From: Sediminibacillus albus
GTDB taxonomy: Bacteria; Bacillota; Bacilli; Bacillales; Amphibacillaceae
DNA: 64,000 nucleotides
Assembly: GCF_900101125.1 (NCBI RefSeq)
Contig: NZ_FNFL01000001.1
Location: 868,001-932,000, forward strand
Reading direction: 5' to 3'
A model generated the notes under the pieces. It did no database searches. It was not told the DNA's origin and worked only from the letters and a program-made list of their open reading frames with translations. Positions 23,768-32,439 of the stretch are shown piece after piece. The stretch's first letter is position 1, and every line of letters begins with the position of its first letter. A program made the translations under genes and the position numbers.

Positions 23768-25750
23768 CTACTGATTTTCAAAATAATCCTTTACGAATGC
23801 AGGCACATGGTCTTTGGAAAATGACCGGATAACCGGATAATCGTCATTATCAAAATAGAAACCTACAATATAACCGTTATTGTTTATGCGATATTGGTAT
23901 CTATCAGCTACAGTTGATTCCAGCGCCTCCTGCAGCTGCTGGTTGTCCTCGATGACTAGCCCGTTATCGCTGTTCTGTTGTTCCATTAATATCCTGTAAG
24001 GATCGGTTCTTTCTATTCTATTATCTAAAATCAAAGCATGGGAGACATCCTCCGCCTGTATAACCGACTTGTCATATAAGTCATTCTCCTTCAGCCATTG
24101 GCCGAACCGCTCATAGCTTCTTAAAATCGGGAGGTGGTAAGTAGTATTTTCACCAACCGAAACTACAATATATGCCATCGTATCCAGTGGACTAACCATT
24201 TCCTGATAAGACTGGTCATAAATATCCTGCTTCAACAACTTAATCGCATTAGCGACTTTAACAGGATCTACTACAGCAGCTGTTTTTTGTCTTGTGGCAT
24301 CATTATAAATCCCCAATTCATCAACAACACCGGCATCCATTGTCAAAATTCGATTCTTGATTTCTTTATATTCATCGGATTCGTAAATTGGCTTCAGATA
24401 CGTCTCGTAATTTTTTGCTGGATCCAGGTAATATTCCCGATTAACCATACTGCCGTTAGACAATTGATAGCTAATAAACACCCTCTGTTCTCCAGTACGT
24501 TTACTAGAAAGAATATTGCTTGGTTCCTCGACAAAGTGTTCATGCAATTTACGTATGTTTTCTATCGTTTCCTGCTCATGGATTGCCTGTTTACGGATCA
24601 ACTCAGCCGCGTTTTCTTCATTTATATATGACTGATCCTCACTAAAGTAAACCGACTCAATGTTTTCCGAATCAGGAACCCGCCTTTCATATCCAGTGAT
24701 ATCTATGGAAAGTAAAACGAACACGGCGACGGCAGTAAGAATAAATGCCGCGTAGCCTTTCCACTTGCCAAACACACGCCAGTTTTTTTGCAATACCATT
24801 TCTGCGATTAAATAACCAAGCAATGATCCAAGTAAATAACCGAAGATAATCCACTCATACTGCCTTTCTGTTTCGCCGAAGTAATAACCGCCGAACAGCA
24901 TCATACATGCTGTAACCCCATATTTAAAAATCGGGCGCGCCTGGCGGAAGACCATCGGCTGTGTACTTGCTTCGACTGGCCGCTTTTGGTAAATGAACAG
25001 GGCCAGCCCATAGAGAAGCAGCGTTATTACTATATAACATCCGATTTTCCAGCCGCTGAATTCGAAATTATAATACTCTAAAAAGTCGGTCAGCGGTGAA
25101 TACTGGGCAATTTTGCTGCCATTCAGGAAGTTTCCCGGGAACCCATACAATAGAAAATTGAGATTCGAATAAATCAACACTAAAATCCCCGCCGGGAATA
25201 ATAGGAAAATATAAGTTAGTACCCCCTGAACTGCCGATATTCCTGTAAACATGGCAATAAACACGCTTGATGAAAATAATAGCAGCGTAAAAACCGCCGA
25301 TGCTGCAAACCACTGCCATATATCCTTTTGACTGTATACCGCCTGCAAGTCCAGCACCGGCTGCATCACGGCCAACAACACGGCGGTAATGATTAATGGG
25401 ACTATAAGCATGAATACTCCTGCTATAAAATGCTGATTGAATAGCCTTCCCCTTTTTAGCGGCAAACTGTGAATAAAGTCGGAAGCATTTTTGACTTGCA
25501 TATACCGGAACAAAAACACACCTAACGCCACAGGGATGATATAATGGAGAAATAGCTGTATTTCTCCATTTGAATCCAATAAGTTTTCAAATTCATACGA
25601 ATAGTCGAACTGATTGTCGCTCTCGCGCATCAGAATATTGAACGGCAAGGCAAAAATCAGTCCAGCGAAATAGACAATGCCAATCCAGCCTGTGCTTAAC
25701 AGATCCTGTTTCAATAATTGTTTACTAAACAAGGATGTTTTCGATCGCAT
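23768..25750 (-). CDS. ABC transporter permease with DUF6449-type C-terminal domain
   Basis: A 660-residue membrane protein resembling fused YtrC/YtrD-type permeases. The first 370 residues hold about ten hydrophobic helices, with the family's N-A-S-D-F-I-H-S-L-P-L-K-R-x-R-L stretch near residue 88. The rest (about 375-660) is extracellular and hydrophilic, DUF6449-like, and ends F-V-K-D-Y-F-E-N-Q. I chose ATG 25750 (M-R-S-K-T-S-L-F) because GGGGGA lies upstream; starts at 25771 or 25777 are possible. Overlaps the ATPase gene. Substrate unknown. Confidence 0.8.
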   Translation of the reverse strand: MRSKTSLFSKQLLKQDLLSTGWIGIVYFAGLIFALPFNILMRESDNQFDYSYEFENLLDSNGEIQLFLHYIIPVALGVFLFRYMQVKNASDFIHSLPLKRGRLFNQHFIAGVFMLIVPLIITAVLLAVMQPVLDLQAVYSQKDIWQWFAASAVFTLLLFSSSVFIAMFTGISAVQGVLTYIFLLFPAGILVLIYSNLNFLLYGFPGNFLNGSKIAQYSPLTDFLEYYNFEFSGWKIGCYIVITLLLYGLALFIYQKRPVEASTQPMVFRQARPIFKYGVTACMMLFGGYYFGETERQYEWIIFGYLLGSLLGYLIAEMVLQKNWRVFGKWKGYAAFILTAVAVFVLLSIDITGYERRVPDSENIESVYFSEDQSYINEENAAELIRKQAIHEQETIENIRKLHEHFVEEPSNILSSKRTGEQRVFISYQLSNGSMVNREYYLDPAKNYETYLKPIYESDEYKEIKNRILTMDAGVVDELGIYNDATRQKTAAVVDPVKVANAIKLLKQDIYDQSYQEMVSPLDTMAYIVVSVGENTTYHLPILRSYERFGQWLKENDLYDKSVIQAEDVSHALILDNRIERTDPYRILMEQQNSDNGLVIEDNQQLQEALESTVADRYQYRINNNGYIVGFYFDNDDYPVIRSFSKDHVPAFVKDYFENQ

Positions 25751-26624
25751 AACCGGCATCCCCCATTTCATAGACAAAAATTTCTTCCAACGTTAACGGC
25801 AGCAAGTCGAGAATGACCGGATGGTATTGTTCTAAATGCTGGATGATGTCCCCGTCAATGCCTCTGACAATCGCCAGCATGACGCTGCCGCGGCTCTCCT
25901 TGTAAAGAACTTCCAATCCGTTCCACACAGTGTCCTCCGGTTCTTCACGAAAAGCAATCTGTACTTTATGGATATCAGCTTTCAAATCATCAATATCCTT
26001 TTCCAACAGCAGCCTGCCTTGATGAATAATCCCTACATAGTCACAAATGTCCTCAACTTCCCGCAAGTTATGCGAAGATATAATGATTGTCATCTCCCTG
26101 TCTGCCACATCCTGGACCAGCAGGTTCTTAATTTTCTTCCTTACTACCGCGTCGAGGCCATCAAAAGGCTCATCGAGAATCAAATATTCCGGCATTGTTG
26201 ATAGCGCCAGCCAGAATGCAACCTGCCGCTGCATTCCTTTGGAAAATTGGCTGATCTTTTTCTTCTTATCTAATTGAAATAATTTTTCTAGCTTTAGAAA
26301 ACGTTCCTTATCCCAACCTGGATATATGTCCTTAAAAAAGTCTGCCATCTGTTTCACTGAATATTGGGAGAAAAAATAAAGCGAGTCAGACAGGAAAAAG
26401 GTTGATGCTTTTACTTGCGGATTCTCAAACACTTCTCTTCCTGAAATGGTCATTTCTCCGTTATCCTGCTTGATGATTCCTGACATAATTTTAAGTAACG
26501 TCGTTTTTCCTGCACCGTTTGATCCAAGCAGTCCGTATATTGATCCTTTATTCACCTGCAAATTAACCTTGTTTAACACATTTTCTTTTTCATACGATTT
26601 GCTGATATTGTTACTCGTGATCAC
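25725..26624 (-). CDS. ytrB: ABC transporter ATP-binding protein (YtrB type)
   Basis: A 299-residue ABC ATPase with Walker A G-S-N-G-A-G-K-T (35-42), signature F-S-K-G-M-Q-R-Q near 127-134, Walker B Y-L-I-L-D-E-P-F near 150-157, and switch His in S-S-H-N-L. The signature starts F-S-K-G-M instead of L-S-G-G, as in YtrB-like proteins. A C-terminal domain of about 90 residues follows. Overlaps the GntR gene by 14 bases and the permease gene by about 25. Confidence 0.85.
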   Translation of the reverse strand: MITSNNISKSYEKENVLNKVNLQVNKGSIYGLLGSNGAGKTTLLKIMSGIIKQDNGEMTISGREVFENPQVKASTFFLSDSLYFFSQYSVKQMADFFKDIYPGWDKERFLKLEKLFQLDKKKKISQFSKGMQRQVAFWLALSTMPEYLILDEPFDGLDAVVRKKIKNLLVQDVADREMTIIISSHNLREVEDICDYVGIIHQGRLLLEKDIDDLKADIHKVQIAFREEPEDTVWNGLEVLYKESRGSVMLAIVRGIDGDIIQHLEQYHPVILDLLPLTLEEIFVYEMGDAGYAIENILV

Positions 26625-27006
26625 CTTGATCCCCCCTTTTTTTAGACTCGTCGATTTCTTTTATAAGTAATTCCAGTTCGGAACTCGACATACCGAGAAA
26701 CAAAGCCTCTGCAACCAGCTTCTCTAGTTGCTCTTTTATTTTTAGTAATTCTTCGGATTTTTCCGATTTAGCCAGTGCATTTACAAAACTGCCTTTGCCT
26801 TTAACCGAATAAATATACCCTTGTACTTCCAGCTCCCGATAGGCTTTCTGGATAGTGTTCGGGTTAATGGTCAGCTGCTGGGCAAGGACCCTTACTGAAG
26901 GCAGCTTTTCATCAACTTGGAGAACATCATTGATAATCAGGTCTTTTAGCTTGTCGACAAGCTGTTCATATATCGGCTTTCGGCTTCTAAAATCGAGATC
27001 GAACAT
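26611..27006 (-). CDS. ytrA: GntR-family regulator (YtrA subfamily)
   Basis: A 131-residue short GntR repressor. It starts M-F-D-L-D-F-R-S-R-K-P-I-Y-E-Q-L and has the winged HTH with L-P-S-V-R-V-L-A-Q-Q-L-T-I-N-P-N-T-I-Q-K near residues 39-58. The C-terminal part is a short helical dimer segment rather than a large effector domain, the mark of the YtrA subfamily. In B. subtilis YtrA represses its own ABC operon and is released by cell-wall antibiotics. A palindromic operator lies 34 bp upstream. Confidence 0.9.
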   Translation of the reverse strand: MFDLDFRSRKPIYEQLVDKLKDLIINDVLQVDEKLPSVRVLAQQLTINPNTIQKAYRELEVQGYIYSVKGKGSFVNALAKSEKSEELLKIKEQLEKLVAEALFLGMSSSELELLIKEIDESKKRGDQGDHE

Positions 27007-27030
27007 AGCGTATCCTCCGCTTCCGCTTAA

Positions 27031-27062
27031 CTGTATTAACTGTATTAATATGAGTAATACAG
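27031..27062 (-). promoter_or_regulatory. Operator of the ytr-like operon
   Basis: CTGTATTA (27040-27047), 7-bp spacer, TAATACAG (27055-27062) is a perfect 8-bp-arm palindrome. A third half-site CTGTATTA lies at 27031-27038. It sits 25-56 bp before the GntR gene, so GntR binding here would autoregulate the operon. Confidence 0.7.
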
Positions 27063-27267
27063 TAAAAGTATATACTAAGCTTTATCATTTGAGAAGGGGA
27101 AATTTTATTTTTTTAATATGAATATCCTGCCAATTTATATAAAATGGAGAAAAGCCCCCGGTAAAACGTTGATATGCCTTTGGTTTATTGCTTTCTTTTC
27201 ATTTTCAAGAGTGGGGCGTTTAACAAATTCAGTGTAGGAAATACTAAGGAAAGGAAGGAGGAAAGAA

Positions 27268-27606
27268 ATGATCAGTTTTTTAATCAAAATTATTTTCTTA
27301 CCGGTTATCATTGTTTTCTTTACATACTTTTTTGGCAATGTACAATTCGATTCGATTTGGCAAACAATTATCGCCATATTGATGCTTGCAGTAATTGGTG
27401 TATCAATGGAAGCACTCCTTTTAAGGCGGAAAACTTTCTGGTTGAGTATTTTCCTGGATTTCGCCTCCACTGTCGTTTTGCTGCTCCTTATAGCGGCAGT
27501 ATTCGACGGGATTGAAGTGACTCTTGCAGGGGCTGTCTTTATTTCCCTAATCGTCGGTGTCCAGGAATATTTTGTCCATTTAATTTTAATTACCAACGAT
27601 AAATAA
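27268..27606 (+). CDS. YndM-like DUF2512 membrane protein
   Basis: A 112-residue protein with four membrane helices and one basic loop (L-L-R-R-K-T-F-W). It matches the DUF2512/YndM family found in spore-forming Bacilli, with the conserved S-M-E-A-L-L-L-R-R and D-F-x-x-T segments. AAAGGAAGGAGGAAAG lies before the ATG. Function unknown; possibly a sporulation membrane protein. Confidence 0.75.
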   Translation: MISFLIKIIFLPVIIVFFTYFFGNVQFDSIWQTIIAILMLAVIGVSMEALLLRRKTFWLSIFLDFASTVVLLLLIAAVFDGIEVTLAGAVFISLIVGVQEYFVHLILITNDK

Positions 27607-27705
27607 TGTTTAGAAAAATGCAAGGACGGTTACTATACTTATACATCTCATCTATTGGCTGTAGTCTATTTCAATTTATGAGCAAAGGAAGAAACTCCCC
27701 CCCTG

Positions 27706-27734
27706 CGAGCTTGATTTTTCAAGCTCGTTTTTTA
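27706..27734 (+). terminator. Terminator of the DUF2512 gene
   Basis: CGAGCTTGA / TCAAGCTCG stem followed by TTTTTTA. Confidence 0.85.
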
Positions 27735-27841
27735 TTTACACTTTCAAGACAATTTTTTTGTGATTTTAAAAGATTAAGATTATCATTAACTATAGAAACA
27801 ATAGACAAATAATCACTGGATGTGGAGAGGTTGATAAATAG

Positions 27842-29323
27842 TTGGAATTATCTGTTCAATCCTTAATCTTCTTATTTTCATCCATGTTAATCATCGGAGT
27901 TCTGGCTACTAAATTTTCATCCAGACTCGGACTTCCTTCCCTTGTATTGTTCCTATTGGTTGGTATGTTCCTCAATAATTACATATTTTTCGAAAATGCC
28001 AAACTCAGCCAGTTGATCGGTATTACAGCACTTATTATCATTCTTTTCGAGGGTGGCACCCAGACAAAATGGACGAATATCCGGCCAATCCTGGGGGCTG
28101 CCGGTTCCCTGGCAACTTTAGGAGTATTCATCACAGCCGCAGTAACCGGTTTAGCTGCAATGTACATTTTGGATTTATCCCTCCTGGAAGGCATGCTGTT
28201 TGGAGCAATAGTCGGCTCCACTGATGCTGCAGCTGTATTCTCTGTACTCGGCCACAAAAATATTAAACGACGGATTACCTCCACACTGGAAGCAGAGTCA
28301 GGCACGAATGATCCAATGGCCGTGTTTTTAACCATTACTATGATTGAAATGATACAACTACCTGAAAGTTCCGTATGGATGGCAATTGGCAGCTTTTTTT
28401 GGCAGATGGGACTGGGATTGCTGATCGGCCTTCTATTAGGAAAAGCAACGACTGAACTTATTAACAGGATTACCCTCGATGCTTCAGGCCTCTATCCTGT
28501 ACTTGCCCTTGCTTGCGCCATTTTCACCTATGCTATTACGGCCGCTGTCGGAGGAAGCGGATTGCTGGCTGTATATGTGATGGCTGTCTTTATCGGCAAT
28601 AATGAATTAATGTTCCGCTTTTCCATCCTTCGTTTTAACGAAGGATTTGCCTGGATGATGCAAATTATCATGTTCATTCTGTTAGGGCTGCTAGTTTTTC
28701 CGGGAGATCTGCTTGATATCTTCTGGCAGGGTATTCTACTGTCGGTTATTTTAATGTTCGCTGCCCGTCCTATTGGTGTTTTCTTAAGTATGATGTTTAT
28801 GAAGTACCGGCTCAAAGACAAAGTTTTCATATCCTGGGCTGGACTTAAAGGCGCGGTGCCAATCATTCTTGCTACCTATCCTACACTGGCAGGTGTGGAA
28901 AACAGCCAGCTGATTTTTAATGTGGTATTCTTCGTTGTATTGATTTCGGCCTTAGTGCAAGGAAGTACATTGTCATGGCTCGGAACTAGTCTGAAGCTTA
29001 CAGAAGAAAAAGGCGAAGGAATTATTCCAAGCATGGAATTAATTACCCTGGGCCGCACGGGGTCGGAAATCATGGAAGCAACAATCCATGAAAATGCTCC
29101 TGTGACAGGGATTTCTCTTCAGGATCTAAGTTTGCCTGAAGATACGCTGATTGCGGCCATTATCCGGGAAGGTAGTGTCGTTACTCCGACGGGAAGCTCA
29201 ATTCTTGAAACAGGTGATACGTTGTATGTTCTTGCTCATAAAAAGGACCGTGAGAAAGTAAGAGGACTATTGTATGGTAAAAAGAAGCCTAAAAAACGAA
29301 TCGTCGAGGACAAAACTCCATAG
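27842..29323 (+). CDS. Cation/proton antiporter (NhaP2/CvrA type) with RCK_C domain
   Basis: A 493-residue CPA1 antiporter with about 12 membrane helices (residues 5-395). The ion-binding region reads G-S-T-D-A-A-A-V-F near 129-137. Then comes E-S-G-T-N-D-P near 153-159, the family's E..ND signature. A TrkA-C (RCK_C) domain lies near 400-475 and could sense nucleotides or ions. NhaP2/CvrA proteins exchange K+ or Na+ for H+ and help in osmotic balance. The TTG start with GGAGAGG eleven bases upstream is plausible; a start further in is possible. Confidence 0.87.
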   Translation: MELSVQSLIFLFSSMLIIGVLATKFSSRLGLPSLVLFLLVGMFLNNYIFFENAKLSQLIGITALIIILFEGGTQTKWTNIRPILGAAGSLATLGVFITAAVTGLAAMYILDLSLLEGMLFGAIVGSTDAAAVFSVLGHKNIKRRITSTLEAESGTNDPMAVFLTITMIEMIQLPESSVWMAIGSFFWQMGLGLLIGLLLGKATTELINRITLDASGLYPVLALACAIFTYAITAAVGGSGLLAVYVMAVFIGNNELMFRFSILRFNEGFAWMMQIIMFILLGLLVFPGDLLDIFWQGILLSVILMFAARPIGVFLSMMFMKYRLKDKVFISWAGLKGAVPIILATYPTLAGVENSQLIFNVVFFVVLISALVQGSTLSWLGTSLKLTEEKGEGIIPSMELITLGRTGSEIMEATIHENAPVTGISLQDLSLPEDTLIAAIIREGSVVTPTGSSILETGDTLYVLAHKKDREKVRGLLYGKKKPKKRIVEDKTP

Positions 29324-29385
29324 CAGGAAACAGCTGAAACATCGTTTAATGAAAGTGCTGTTTCTCCTGAAAAGCACACAAAAAA

Positions 29386-29422
29386 GCCTAGATCGACAAA
29401 ATCGTTTCGATCTGGGCTTTTT
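29386..29422. terminator. Bidirectional terminator between antiporter and lactonase genes
   Basis: AAAAAGCC-TAGATCGA / TCGATCT-GGGCTTTTTT stem with T-runs on both strands between convergent genes. Confidence 0.85.
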
Positions 29423-29426
29423 TGAA

Positions 29427-30482
29427 TCAATCTTGTAAGAATTTTACGCAAACAGGATTAGGTACCTCGACATCTTTTTGCAGAAGTTCTAATTTCCCTG
29501 TATCCAGATTCCTGGAAAACAACGTCAGGCTGCTGGAGTTCTGGTTAGATGCCACCATATAGTTTTCAGTCGGATCAAGACAAAAATCACGAGGCCAATC
29601 GCCTTCTGTAGAGTAACGCTCCACAAATGAAAGCTTCCCTTCTGGTTCGTCCACTGCAAACAAGGCGATGCTATTGTGGCCGCGGTTGCCAGCGTAAATA
29701 AAACGACCATCAGCAGAAATATGTATCGCGCTTCCTTGATTGTTTTCAGTGAAATCAGCAGGAATCGTCGCTATTGTTTGAATCTCATGAAAGCTTCCAT
29801 TTTGCTGATTATACGCAAGCACGATAACTTCTGAACTTAGTTCGGTCATCACATAGGCAAATTTACCATTTGGATGAAATACAATATGTCTTGGACCCGC
29901 TCCTGGTTTTGTGTTAAAGCAGCTGGCCTCAACTAGCTTGCCATTGTTGCTTTGATAGGTCTTAACAGTATCGCTGCCTAAGTCGACAACAATGACATAT
30001 TTTTCGTCTGGGGTGAAGCCGGAGAAATGCACATGCGGCTTCTCTTGCCGCTCGTGCGGACCAGAGCCATTTTGTTCAACCACCGATACTGCAGGCTGAA
30101 TTGCTCCAGAATCCTTTTCAATTAAATAGGATTCTACAGTACCTTTATGATAGTTAGCAGTCACCAGCTGCTGATTACTGCTGTCGACACTGATATGACA
30201 CGGAGCAGCGCCCTCTAAAAGCTGTTTATTGATAGGAGCCAGAGCACCATTGCTTCCAATAGAATATGCTGCCGCTCCGCCATTTCCATCCTCCTGTACT
30301 ACCGAATACAGGTAGCGGTTGTTATCACTTATCGTTAAATAAGTTGGCTTGCCTGCATGGGCTGCCGCATCAAGAATAGTCAGTTTTTGATGTACCCGGT
30401 CCAACTGAAACGAGTAAATTCCTTTACTCTCACCATTCGTATATGTACCGATATATCCTATGGCTGATTGCTTTTCTGCCAA
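29427..30482 (-). CDS. pgl: 6-phosphogluconolactonase (YkgB/PF10282 type)
   Basis: A 351-residue seven-bladed beta-propeller lactonase that hydrolyses 6-phosphogluconolactone in the pentose phosphate pathway. Family marks are I-G-Y-I-G-T-Y-T near the N terminus, G-P-R-H-I-V-F-H-P-N-G in the middle, and G-D-W-P-R-D-F-C-L-D-P near the end. The frame is open far upstream, but TTG 30482 is the best start: ATGGAGGTGG lies five bases before it, and B. subtilis YkgB has the same length. Confidence 0.88.
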   Translation of the reverse strand: MAEKQSAIGYIGTYTNGESKGIYSFQLDRVHQKLTILDAAAHAGKPTYLTISDNNRYLYSVVQEDGNGGAAAYSIGSNGALAPINKQLLEGAAPCHISVDSSNQQLVTANYHKGTVESYLIEKDSGAIQPAVSVVEQNGSGPHERQEKPHVHFSGFTPDEKYVIVVDLGSDTVKTYQSNNGKLVEASCFNTKPGAGPRHIVFHPNGKFAYVMTELSSEVIVLAYNQQNGSFHEIQTIATIPADFTENNQGSAIHISADGRFIYAGNRGHNSIALFAVDEPEGKLSFVERYSTEGDWPRDFCLDPTENYMVASNQNSSSLTLFSRNLDTGKLELLQKDVEVPNPVCVKFLQD

Positions 30483-30649
30483 AATATCCACCTCCATGGT
30501 AAAGTTATTTCCACTATACCATATCCAGTGATTTCTGTATTTTTTAAAGTTTTGATGTTTTTTTACCGGAAAATAAATTATAATGTCAAATAACAACTGA
30601 AAGAACACACGTTCCATTACCTTTAGTTGTATTCAAAGGGGGATGAAAA

Positions 30650-30829
30650 ATGAAAGAGATAGAGGAAATGGAAAAAAAGATAGAAAACCTCCGTGTGAGG
30701 ATGTATCAAGTATTTCAATTTAATCCCGACAGTCCAGAAATTTTAAAACTCTCCCAGAGGCTAGATGATGCCCTTAATCAATTCGATCTTCTTAAAAAGG
30801 GCCAAAATGGAAATAGCGCAAAATACTAA
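30650..30829 (+). CDS. Spo0E-family aspartyl-phosphate phosphatase
   Basis: A 59-residue all-helical protein. It has the Spo0E signature S-Q-R-L-D (residues 38-42), preceded by N-P-D-S-P-E-I-L-K-L as in YnzD and YisI. Such proteins dephosphorylate Spo0A-P and delay sporulation. AAAGGGGGA precedes the ATG by six bases. Too short for many gene callers. Confidence 0.85.
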   Translation: MKEIEEMEKKIENLRVRMYQVFQFNPDSPEILKLSQRLDDALNQFDLLKKGQNGNSAKY

Positions 30830-30944
30830 AATTAATTTATTATAGATAACAGCCGAATGATTCTAAAGTCCATAGACAACCATGCTAAGGTGTGTCATTG
30901 TGGTTAAAATGGAAGACTTTTTATGAAGGGAGTTGAAGGGGGAA

Positions 30945-31721
30945 ATGGGGAGTTTCAATAGCGATTCCTCTCTAGAGGAAAACCAGGCATACAAGCAGAT
31001 CATCGAACGGCTTGTCGAGTCGATTATCGTCCATTCAGATTATATCATTGTTTATATTAACCAATCTGGAGCTGACCTGTTAGGCGAGAATAAAGAGGAT
31101 CTAATCGGCAGGCATTTATTGGATTTTATTCGTGACGATTTTCATGAACAAGTAAAAGCCCTAGTCGATCAGGTGATGAACGGCGACGCCCCTGCTGAAA
31201 CTAGTGAACAGGTCATTAAAAGACCAGATGGCACTACTATTGATGTAGAAGTGAATTGTAACAAGGTAGATTTTGCCGGGACGAGGGCCGTTCAGTCTGT
31301 ATTCAGAGACATTACTGACCGGAAGGAAACGGAAAAATCCCTGGAAACTGTACTAAAAGAAATCAATGAACTAGCCTCGCCAGTAGTACCCATATTGGAA
31401 GGCATAGCTGTCCTTCCTTTAATAGGTTCCATTGAAACAGAGCGGGCTCAGCAATTTTTAGATCACATCCCTGCTAAAGTAGCCGAACTGAACATCCAAT
31501 GGCTGATCCTCGACTTTTCCGGAATAATTAATTTAGATACATATGTAGCGGATTATCTTTTTAAAATTAATGAAACGATCCGCTTGCTGGGCATTCAAAC
31601 AATCATCACCGGAATGAGGCCGGACCTCGCACAGGTTGCTACCCAGCTTGGCATCAAATTCAATATCAAAACATTTGGTTCCGTACCGCAGGCTCTCCAT
31701 TTCATCGGGGTCAGGGGCTGA
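30945..31721 (+). CDS. PAS-STAS regulator of the RsbR type
   Basis: A 258-residue protein: PAS domain at about 10-125 (ending F-R-D-I-T-D-R-K), a short helix, then a STAS domain at about 145-258 typical of RsbR stressosome proteins (V-V-P-I-L-E-G-I-A-V-L-P near its start). The phospho-acceptor region I-N-L-D-T-Y-V-A-D keeps the Thr near residue 189 that corresponds to RsbR Thr205. The PAS part lacks the G-R-N-C-R-F motif, so it is not a flavin blue-light sensor like YtvA. Start ATG 30945 is likely, but TTG 30933 is possible. No rsbS or rsbT is nearby. Confidence 0.8.
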   Translation: MGSFNSDSSLEENQAYKQIIERLVESIIVHSDYIIVYINQSGADLLGENKEDLIGRHLLDFIRDDFHEQVKALVDQVMNGDAPAETSEQVIKRPDGTTIDVEVNCNKVDFAGTRAVQSVFRDITDRKETEKSLETVLKEINELASPVVPILEGIAVLPLIGSIETERAQQFLDHIPAKVAELNIQWLILDFSGIINLDTYVADYLFKINETIRLLGIQTIITGMRPDLAQVATQLGIKFNIKTFGSVPQALHFIGVRG

Positions 31722-31743
31722 TTTCCCTTAATGCCAGCACAGA

Positions 31744-31783
31744 AAAAACTTGGATAGGCAACTGCTATCCAAGTTTTTTTCTG
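31744..31783 (+). terminator. Terminator of the RsbR-like gene
   Basis: AAACTTGGATAG / CTATCCAAGTTT stem followed by TTTTCTG. Confidence 0.88.
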
Positions 31784-31854
31784 TTATTGACCGGTTTAGC
31801 TAGTGATGATAAATTTGCTATAATTTAAGTATCTTCCATTGAGAGGTGAAAGAA

Positions 31855-31998
31855 ATGAGCGTGAAATCAACGATTTATAAAATTCTTCGCGTCTGGAACG
31901 ACGTAGATGCTGTAAAAAAAGGCAGAGCAGGAAAAAGAATCGGCAGACGTACAGCTGGAAAAGCAGCCGGAAAAGCAATCAGAAAGCTTTTTAAATAG
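31855..31998 (+). CDS. Small basic protein, conserved in Bacilli
   Basis: A 47-residue protein rich in Lys, Arg, Gly and Ala (V-K-K-G-R-A-G-K-R-I-G-R-R, ending R-K-L-F-K). AGAGGTGAAAG precedes the ATG. An extended -10 (TGCTATAAT, 31816-31824) lies about 30 bp upstream. Similar small basic proteins occur in many Bacilli as hypothetical proteins; a nucleic-acid-binding role is only a guess from charge. Confidence 0.7.
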   Translation: MSVKSTIYKILRVWNDVDAVKKGRAGKRIGRRTAGKAAGKAIRKLFK

Positions 31999-32082
31999 GT
32001 ACTTATTAGAAATAAAGGCTCTCCCGCACCCATCGCCAACTACTCTTCATGCCGGCAGATTATCCAGGGACAGCCTTTCCTT

Positions 32083-32310
32083 CTACATTCTATTCGTCAA
32101 ATTCATATCATAGACACCCGATAGAATCTTTGCTAGATACATCGAAACGTACTCCTGAATCTCCTTGCTTTCATATTGAACGTGACTTAAACGGACCCTC
32201 TCTCTTGACACCCCTGAACCGATAAAGTGAAGAAAGATCTCTTTATTTACCTTATCAGTCCCAATCAATTTGATTCCATTACTGCTATGAGGCGGCACTT
32301 CCCACTTCAT
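32083..32310 (-). CDS. Hypothetical small protein
   Basis: A 75-residue soluble protein, M-K-W-E-V-P-P-H-S at the start, with a mixed alpha/beta pattern and no membrane segment. ATG 32310 is set by GGGGGG upstream; the longer frame to 32340 lacks a site. I do not recognise the family. Confidence 0.6.
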   Translation of the reverse strand: MKWEVPPHSSNGIKLIGTDKVNKEIFLHFIGSGVSRERVRLSHVQYESKEIQEYVSMYLAKILSGVYDMNLTNRM

Positions 32311-32439
32311 ATCGATCCCCCCCTTTATATAACTATACAATTATTCGACAAAATTTCAATCATTTATTTACTGAAAATTCTATCTTTTATATCAGAGAGG
32401 ATGAGACGTTCAATTGCACCTGGTGTCGAACTGCTTTTT

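Noticed and set aside
27135-27623. Minus-strand ORF over the DUF2512 gene
   Set aside because: Non-membrane, low-quality sequence opposite a clear four-helix family protein with an excellent RBS.
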